Origin: Didymella arachidicola
Lineage: Eukaryota > Ascomycota > Dothideomycetes > Pleosporales > Didymellaceae
DNA length: 64,000 bases
Direction of reading: 5' to 3'
Assembly: GCA_016630955.3 (NCBI GenBank)
Contig: CM049987.1
Span: 1,240,001-1,304,000, forward strand
Under the pieces are notes generated by a model. It made no database searches. It had not been told where the DNA came from and saw only the letters and a list, made by a program, of their open reading frames with translations. How positions within the stretch are numbered: the first letter of the stretch is position 1; every line of letters starts with the position of its first letter. Positions 57,593-64,000 of the stretch are shown here, piece by piece. Made by a program: the position numbers and the translations under genes.

Positions 57593-58249
57593 CTACAGAA
57601 GTAGGCCACCAAAGACTCCTGCCGCAGCCCCAGCGAGACATCCTCTCAATACTAAAGATTTGATCGCAGCTCCTGCAGTAGAAGCAGATGCAGCCACGGA
57701 CCCGGACCTCGAAGCACTTGCAGATGCAGCAGAACTACTTGATCCTGGCGCAGGGGTGATGCTGGCAGTCGCTGCCCTGCTCGATACACTCTGAGCAGAT
57801 GTCTGCGAAGCCGCAGCAGAAGAAGCAGAGCCAGTCAGCGCGAGCTTGTCCGCCCCGGCAGTGATGGTAATAGTCACGCTCCCAATCTCAGTTCCCTCGT
57901 ACGAAGTCGTACTCGATCCCGGGAAGTTGGCATCACTGCCGCCTGCAGTCTCCCTGCAAACTGCCGTGCTAGAAGCAAGGTCGCAGTCCATGGTCGCTGT
58001 AAAGTCGGTGTTCGGGTCAGACATGTCGATATTGTAGGTCGATGGACCGTACACAAGTGTGTGCAGAGGGAAGAGGCCGCATGGTGATTCGACGCAATGC
58101 AGCTCGAGAGTGGTGGCAGCATTGGCGGCTGTAACGACTGAAGCGGCGATGTTGTTGGCGTCTCCACCAACGTTTGGACCGGTGATAGTCCTAGTCTGCT
58201 GAGCTGCCAGCAGGCCGAAAAAGTTTGATAAGACGATAGGCGAGATCAT
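57593..58249 (-). CDS. Ser/Ala-rich GPI-type cell-surface protein
   Basis: An intronless 218-residue protein. A short signal-like N terminus (MISPIVLSNFFGLLAAQ) is followed by a domain of about 115 residues with four Cys (ELHCVESPCG, ATMDCDLASSTAVCRE), an SVTITITAGADKLALTG strand pair, then a 50-residue Ser/Ala stretch suited to O-glycosylation, and a hydrophobic C terminus (CLAGAAAGVFGGLLL) fitting a GPI-attachment signal. This is the layout of many unnamed fungal wall or membrane surface proteins. The signal peptide is weak because it has a short hydrophobic core. Confidence 0.75.
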   Translation of the reverse strand: MISPIVLSNFFGLLAAQQTRTITGPNVGGDANNIAASVVTAANAATTLELHCVESPCGLFPLHTLVYGPSTYNIDMSDPNTDFTATMDCDLASSTAVCRETAGGSDANFPGSSTTSYEGTEIGSVTITITAGADKLALTGSASSAAASQTSAQSVSSRAATASITPAPGSSSSAASASASRSGSVAASASTAGAAIKSLVLRGCLAGAAAGVFGGLLL

Positions 58250-58889
58250 CGTGATGTCTGATAATAGCAGTCTGTTCTAGTATGTAGTCGTAACTTCGGT
58301 CTTGTTTGGCGAGATTGGTACGTTGCAATGCGGTCCTTAACGAATGACGGATCAACGAGCGACTGCGCAAACGATGGTGATAACGCGATATCTGGGTCGA
58401 GAGCAGTTCATAAGCATACTTCGAGCCAGGTTGCACGGATTGGTACGCCTGAGGAAGCTATTATGAATGCGGCTACGCAGGGCCGCCGGTAGCGCTCAAA
58501 GGGGGCTTCGGCAAGACCAAGAGTCGCGCCGCTTTACCTGCATTGAGCGCCGCCTCACACTGCTGGTAGTGAGACACCTTTTTGTACAGTCGAGCAAATA
58601 TTTTCCTCGAGTCACATCGTGTCTGCTTTCAAAGATCGGAATTGGTGTCAGCGTCGGTTTTTGACAGTGCCGACATGGAAAGCGCGCTAAGTATCAGCCA
58701 CGACTGGCGGCGTAGCTCTCTACCTTGCTCTTTCTCCAAGAGATTGTTATCATGGTCTTTGTTTATAGAGCCCAGTCGAAAAATATGTGGGTGTTGAACA
58801 CAACGTCGATTGAAGGGAAACGTGCTTGTAACAGAGGGCTGAGCAGATGCGCGCCAACAAGCCAAAACTGAACATCTATTTTGCGCCCA
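58250..58889. other. Intergenic region
   Basis: About 640 bases between two minus-strand genes. Only short frames; presumed 3' UTR and promoter. Confidence 0.4.
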
Positions 58890-60331
58890 TCAATCCAAGT
58901 CTCCGATCGCCCAATGAGGCCAAGTTTCATCCTGCCTTGGTCTACTCGCCAGGTTGCGGTCCTGGATGTGTTCACTCAACGGCAGATCCTCATGTTGACT
59001 CCGTTCACCCATACTCACACCTCTTGCCTGGATCGTTCTTGCGTATCCCAACGTCTGCTTCTTCCACTCAAGCCTTCCAACCATTCCTCCGATCATGTCT
59101 GCCAAGATCATAGCGTCAAAACATGCTTGACTGGTGCTGGCGACGGTGTGTGGACGGAAGCCGGCGAGCGCGTCACCGATCAGAATGACGCGCCCGTCAA
59201 GGAATTCGTTAGTAGGTGAGATGACATCGGTGATAGCCTGGACGAACGGCTTATCAGTCGAACACACGAGCTCCGCGAACTGAGGCGGGAGTACTTCCCG
59301 GGCGATGTCGCATTGCTTCTTCCACGCTACTGGGCTGATCTTGCCTGGTGGCAATGTAATGCGGTGGTACTTGCCATCTATGTCCGTCATGAGCTCGCGA
59401 AACTCTGCTGACTTATCTGCTAAGCTTCTTGGCTTGGTGTTCTTGTAGTATACAAAGTTGATGAACCGCTTTCCAGGCTCCAGGGTTCCGTCTTTACCAG
59501 GGATGAGGTACGCTAAGATCTGGACACCGGGGCAGTGGAAGAAGGTGAAGCGCTCCTTGAAGACCTCTAGAGTCTCTGGCGTGACACTGTGCTCCCGAAC
59601 AGTTCCTCGTAGAGCCACATATCCAGCGTACCTGCGCTCCACGTCCGGAGAGAATATGTCGCGGATCGTGGAGCTGGGTCCATCGGCGCCAATGACAAGA
59701 TCCGCTTCTACAGAACCTCTCACGTTGTCGCTAGTCTCATACTCGACGACGAGCCTGCCCCGGTTGTTCCCTTGTTCCCATAAGCCCGTGACTCTGTGCC
59801 CGTGTAAATGCTTGACTTGGCCCTTGCCCTCCTCAGTCTTTGGGACATCGCAATATCCGCTTTCAAGACCATCGACGTTTGCTCGCAACATATAGTAGGC
59901 CAGGTCCCAACTTGTCATGTTCTGCTTCATGTCTTCCGTATGTACGATATCGCCATTCTTGTCCAGGTACTGCCTGCGTACACTGGACACAGCCAGCTCG
60001 CGTCCACATCGATCATACTTTTTGAAGAATGCAAGAGTGTCTCCTCCTACAACTATGCCAGCACCTTGATGGTCGAGCACCGGCTTGGGATGTCGTTCTA
60101 GCAACGTGATCGAGTGGGCATGCGGCGATGGAAGACGTTTAAGAGCAAGTGCAGTTGCAAGCCCGCCCAGAGAGGCTCCTATCTATCGAAACGTCAGTCA
60201 CGCATCGAAATGTGATGACGTATTACTGCACGACCAGACGCACGATCATGCAGGAGACTTACAATGACAATGTCAAGCTTTGTAGTTGTCGCATGGGGAT
60301 AGCCCTCGGACCGATGAATACTTGAGCCCAT
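58890..60331 (-). CDS. FAD-dependent monooxygenase (aromatic hydroxylase class)
   Basis: Exons 60331-60263 and 60182-58890 (80-base intron) give 453 residues. The FAD motif is split by the intron: KLDIVI joined to IGASLGGLATALAL. The middle motif is DLVIGADGPSSTIRDIFS, and the FAD/ribityl motif is VILIGDALAGFRPHTVASTS. The sequence GFRPHTVAST after the GD motif is typical of the subgroup near 2,6-dihydroxypyridine hydroxylase rather than salicylate hydroxylase. The enzyme is intact and the substrate unknown. The first exon of 23 codons is needed for the Rossmann fold, which fixes the start. It is divergent from the SDR reductase that follows. Confidence 0.88.
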
Positions 60332-60721
60332 ATCGGTCCGCGGGCACGTTGCATGAGGAACAGTGCATTCATTCTATTCTGTACAGCTTTTCAACTGATC
60401 AGCGTTGAAGCCGGCAATCTGTCTTAGACGCGTTGAGCGTCACAAAAGACCTCGATCGATGTACAAGTGTTTCTGGGCCCTGGATCGCTTGGTCTCGATC
60501 GGAAGGAACGGAATGTTGCAGGGCGGAAGTTCCAGGCCTTCGACGGTCACGGAAGCCTTCCACACAGCTCATACGCCCTTCGACAGCCGCAACTTACAGC
60601 CGAGTGAAGCCCTGCTGCGGGTCCACGCATAAGCTTATTTTAACCTTTACTGTGTATGTACAGCCCGCTGCTTCTAGATGTGACTTCTGCCTGAACATAT
60701 GCCATTTGTCAAAATTTAGCG
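60332..60721. promoter_or_regulatory. Divergent upstream region of the monooxygenase and reductase genes
   Basis: 390 bases between two divergent start codons, the FAD monooxygenase (-) and the SDR reductase (+). A shared promoter is plausible; no specific site recognised. Confidence 0.4.
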
Positions 60722-61732
60722 ATGAGCGGCAAAGGTCTTATCGCGGTACGTCATCGGGGAAGCACACTTGCAACACCACAACTGATATCTGGTAAAAGAT
60801 TACAGGCGCGAACGGAACAATAGGGCTACGCGTGTGTTGTGTACGCGCTGCAGATCGGATATCGAGTACGATGCATTGTACGCCGTGAGGACGCGATCGC
60901 CACCATCAGGTCTGGACCTTCCGTGCAGCCACATCTGGACAATCTCGAGTATGCGGTGGTGCCTGACAACGCGGTCGAAGGAGCCTACGATGAGGCATTT
61001 GCAGCTGCACAATATGCCGTCCATATCGCTGGTGTCTGGCCTCTACCGACTCTGCACCCGGACAATGACATTTACTATCCCTTCTTGCAATCCATGAAGA
61101 ATGTCATCGCGTCTGCAAAACGTTCTGGCACTGTCAAATGCATCGTCTTCACGCAGGCTGGTGCTGGCCTGGTCAATTCAGAGATCGGAGACACTTACGG
61201 TCGTGCCATGGACAATATTCTTGATGAGAAAGTTAAGGTCAATGCTGAGTCTCTAACATATCACCCGCCTCTCAACAGTTCTCACCAGGCTTATTGCGCT
61301 GCAAAGGCTCAATGTATGGATTATATCGACAGGCTACACCTTCACGAGACACTTCCGTTCTCTATCGCGCAGGCTATCCCTGGGACGGTGATTGGACCTT
61401 CTGAGTTCGCAAAGACTGCAGAAGAGGCGAGACAGCAGATGGACAGGCAGACACGGGCACTTATATTCGATGACAATACGCCCCGCTACGCGTTTGGGTT
61501 TGTGTATGTAGAGGACTGTGCGCGGGTGCATATTGAGGCGCTTGATCAAGCAAAGGTGCCAGATGTGGACTTGCCACCTCGTTTCGTTGCTGCAGCGAGC
61601 ACAGAAGCAGGCTTGAATGGTACCCAGGCCTGGGATAAGGCAGCCAACAACATCAAAAGGGAGTTCAAGTCCGAGATCGAAAAGGGCTTGTTCACAGTTG
61701 GAACGAAGCGGACGCCGACAAACATGCCGTAA
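60722..61732 (+). pseudogene. Extended SDR (NAD-dependent epimerase/dihydroflavonol-reductase-like), frameshifted
   Basis: Exon 1 (60722-60745, MSGKGLIA) and a 53-base intron lead to ITGANGTIGLRV at 60799, the expected cofactor-binding motif. The rest (YALQIGYRVRCIVRRED onward, open to the stop at 61732) is in another frame. The shift is one base in GTGTGTTGTG (60832-60841). After it the protein is normal: AAQYAVHIAGVWPLPTL, VKCIVFTQAG, a catalytic-region AYCAAKAQCMDYID with Tyr and Lys, PFSIAQAIPGTVIGPSEF and FVYVEDCARVHIEAL. The family reduces dihydroflavonol- or aldehyde-like substrates. The shift may be a real lesion or a sequence error in the dinucleotide-like run. Confidence 0.6.
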
Positions 61733-61936
61733 CGTTATCGTGTGGACTCAAAACAGACAGAGAAAATGCTGCTAGACGGCAAGGCTATGAGAGGGCTGGA
61801 AGAGTCTGTGAGCGAAGTTGCACGATGGTATGCTCGACTTGTCGCTCAAGAACATGCATGTAGAGGGAAATAGTCTATATGCTTATCCAGGATCGGCCGC
61901 CAAAACGCTATGTATTTGCAAACCGCTCTAATCCCG

Positions 61937-64000
61937 CTACCACTTGAAGGATTCCTCAAAGTACTCAATGCCCGCATATCCATCTGCAAGCATCTGCACA
62001 CTCGATTTCCGAGCCTCGTCTGCCATCCTTGCAGGACCGCAGGCAACAACAGCAAGGGACCGCTGACCGGCATCTTCAGCAGCTTCTCTGACTGACGAAC
62101 GTACATTTGGCCTGCCATTGAATATTGACACACCACACGGTGGATGGTCAGGAATATCGTCTTTGTGCTCGACATCCTGAGTGACATGCACCTCCAGGGT
62201 GCACCGCTCATCGCCCAGCAACAGCTTGAACTCCTGCATCATTGACGCAAGGAATACGTGCTCTCGCACCGCCCATACAATCTTCACGCTCTGAACAGTA
62301 CGTTCGGAGCTCAGTATATGCGCGAGATGTGACAATGGCACCGCAATGCCAGTTCCGCCCACCACAAACAGAATGTTCGAAAAGTCACGCAGAGGCACAC
62401 TATGTCCATATGGCCCCTCGATATTGACGCGCAGTGTCTTCGGCTTCGTGAGGCAATGATTTTTCAGACGTGATGTGAACCCATCGTAAGGTCGTATCAG
62501 GTACACCATCGATGACCCTGATGCTGCTGCGCGCTTCGGTGCAAGCAATGCGTCAGACTCTGAGGATGAGGCAGAGTTTGCGCGGTGAATGGAGGGTCTC
62601 GATGAGACTGGCGAGAGCGGTATATGCTCGTCATTTCTTGGCGTCGTGACGTAGGCCAATGTGAAAGGGTGGTTCTGATGCACATAGAGTGGGTCGTTCA
62701 GCACGTAAATGTAATAATACGTTCCAGGCTCCGGTGCGATCCGGTTCCGCGATATTGGTACATCCATGCGCACCAGGTTCGATGCAGGGTCGTACGTAAC
62801 GACAGCCTTGGTATTCCAGAATTGCCAGTCGAATGCCAGAATGCGAAGACCACGCAGCATGCGATCGAAAACCCAGATGATAAGACACGGCCAAATGAAG
62901 ATGTTCCATTCGCCATTGGTGAATATCTCGACGTGGTAATACATCGACCAAAGCGCTGTGATCGACAATGCGATGTGAATGACGAGGAAAAGCTCATAGT
63001 GCGCTCTCCGGATGCCGTAGAAGGAGAAGGCGAGGAGAAGTGACATGGCAATAGTAGCCAGCTCGCCATTCCAGAAATAATGCTTCTTCCAATAAGCCAG
63101 GAACTCCGTAAAACCGCCACCTGCACGCTGTCAGTGTTTCCAAGAAGACGTGACTCGGGCTATAGACTGACTGCTGCAGATCATCAGAGTATATCCAAGG
63201 CTATGAATAACGGCTTGAAAAGTTGCAACTCGAGCCGCCCATCTGTGAAAGGCATTGTAGGTACCGAAACCCCAGCCGGTCATCCACATAAGCACGTCAT
63301 TTCTCATACCGAAAAGCCACACCAACGGAAAGTTGGCGAGCGATATGATGCCGGTTCTATCAGAGACATATCGCAGCAGCTGATCTGACTTGTTCGGCCA
63401 ATATAGATTGCCTTCTGTAAGTCGGTAGCTCGCACAACACAGAATCCCATTAAGGATGACGAAGGTAGCGATCGTGAGCGTTTGAGCCCGAGGCGGTATC
63501 GTGCACCAACCAAGAGGCCGTGAGCAGCGATCTCCAAAGGCTGCAGGTACTATGATGTATTGCTTGAGCCAGGAGTGTGGTTGACGCAGGAGTCTACGAT
63601 GGTTCTTTGCATAGCCAGGCTCCTCGTTAGCTACAGCTTGATATTCTCGACTTCTGATGTTGGCGATCGAAGCGAAAAGACGGGCGCCAACACCGACTGA
63701 TAAGACGATGATCCAGAAATAGTACATATACCACCCGTACACAAGATGAATATCGTACTCGAAGAAAGCAGCATCCTGCTGCCGATCAGCACCACGCAAC
63801 AGCAGTGTACGATGTGGCTGCTTACTAGGGTCGTGAACGCTCTCTCAAAAAAGCTGACCTCAGGAAGTACCACTGTGCCTAGAGATGGCCATGTTAAAGC
63901 CTCCTCTGCACTATAGTTTGGCACTCGCGCCCTGTCTTCAGGACTCCAATGACCGATGACCTCGTAGAATGGGGGTAACGTTACACCCGCGTGTTCATCG
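61937..64000 (-). CDS. Ferric reductase (FRE family), 5' end outside window
   Basis: Exons 64000 (partial)-63826, 63778-63172 and 63120-61937 (introns of 47 and 51 bases) give at least 650 residues. The visible N-terminal segment (LPPFYEVIGHW) precedes HLVYGWYMYYFWIIVLSVG. The ferric-reductase-like membrane domain contains the haem-ligand His pairs in HRWAARVATFQAVIHSLGY and HYELFLVIH ... MYYHVEIF. The FAD-binding motif is HQNHPFTLAYV, and the NADPH-binding motifs are IEGPYGHS, VVGGTGIAVPLSHL and VVACGPARM. The enzyme moves electrons from NADPH across the plasma membrane to reduce Fe(III) or Cu(II). A Ser-rich insertion (SSRPSIHRANSASSSESD) lies between the FAD and NADPH regions, common in fungal members. 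Confidence 0.92.

Overview
The window is nuclear DNA of a filamentous ascomycete (Pezizomycotina, most likely Dothideomycetes). The support is short introns of about 47-60 bases (donors mostly GTAAG, GTACG or GTGAG), dense genes on both strands, and fungus-restricted families (PTH11/SAT4-type rhodopsin-domain protein, DUF3176, DUF3445, DUF4336, ECM14, POL4). The class assignment is an inference from family content. I rebuilt exons by hand from splice signals and reading-frame continuity. No tRNA, rRNA, CRISPR array or transposon ORF was recognised.

Left part (1-20.2 kb). The 3' end of a VMS1/ANKZF1 gene, an isochorismatase-like hydrolase, the electron-transfer flavoprotein beta subunit (spliced), an AMID/FSP1-like flavoprotein and a four-helix membrane protein come first. 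After about 3 kb without a recognisable gene there is an oxidative group: a seven-helix rhodopsin-domain protein, a cytochrome P450, an aromatic-ring-hydroxylase-type FAD monooxygenase and, beyond a 2.6 kb gap, a Baeyer-Villiger monooxygenase with a C-terminal membrane anchor. No backbone synthase lies next to them.

Centre (20.2-43.2 kb) is conserved housekeeping sequence: a Sec7-PH Arf-GEF (SYT1-like), the pseudo-carboxypeptidase ECM14, an RMD1/SIF2-like DUF155 protein, phosphatidylinositol 4-kinase PIK1, the splicing factor CWC15 divergent from the exosome subunit RRP45, a DUF4336 protein and the family-X polymerase POL4. Between them sit a small protein with three G-aromatic-GN[R/K]T repeats, a small membrane protein and a small secreted protein with a Kex2-like site.

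Right part (43.2-64 kb) is more accessory. It holds an intact DUF3176 membrane protein beside a broken paralogue, the autophagy E2 ATG3, a long gene-poor stretch containing a candidate two-exon 77-residue gene, a short-chain dehydrogenase, a DUF3445 protein, a secreted-protein gene interrupted by one TAA, a Ser/Ala-rich GPI-type surface protein, a second FAD monooxygenase, an extended SDR reductase with a frameshift near its cofactor motif, and a ferric reductase running off the right edge. Three lesions (DUF3176 copy, secreted protein, SDR) fall within about 15 kb, which suggests relaxed selection there, although base errors cannot be excluded for the single-base cases.
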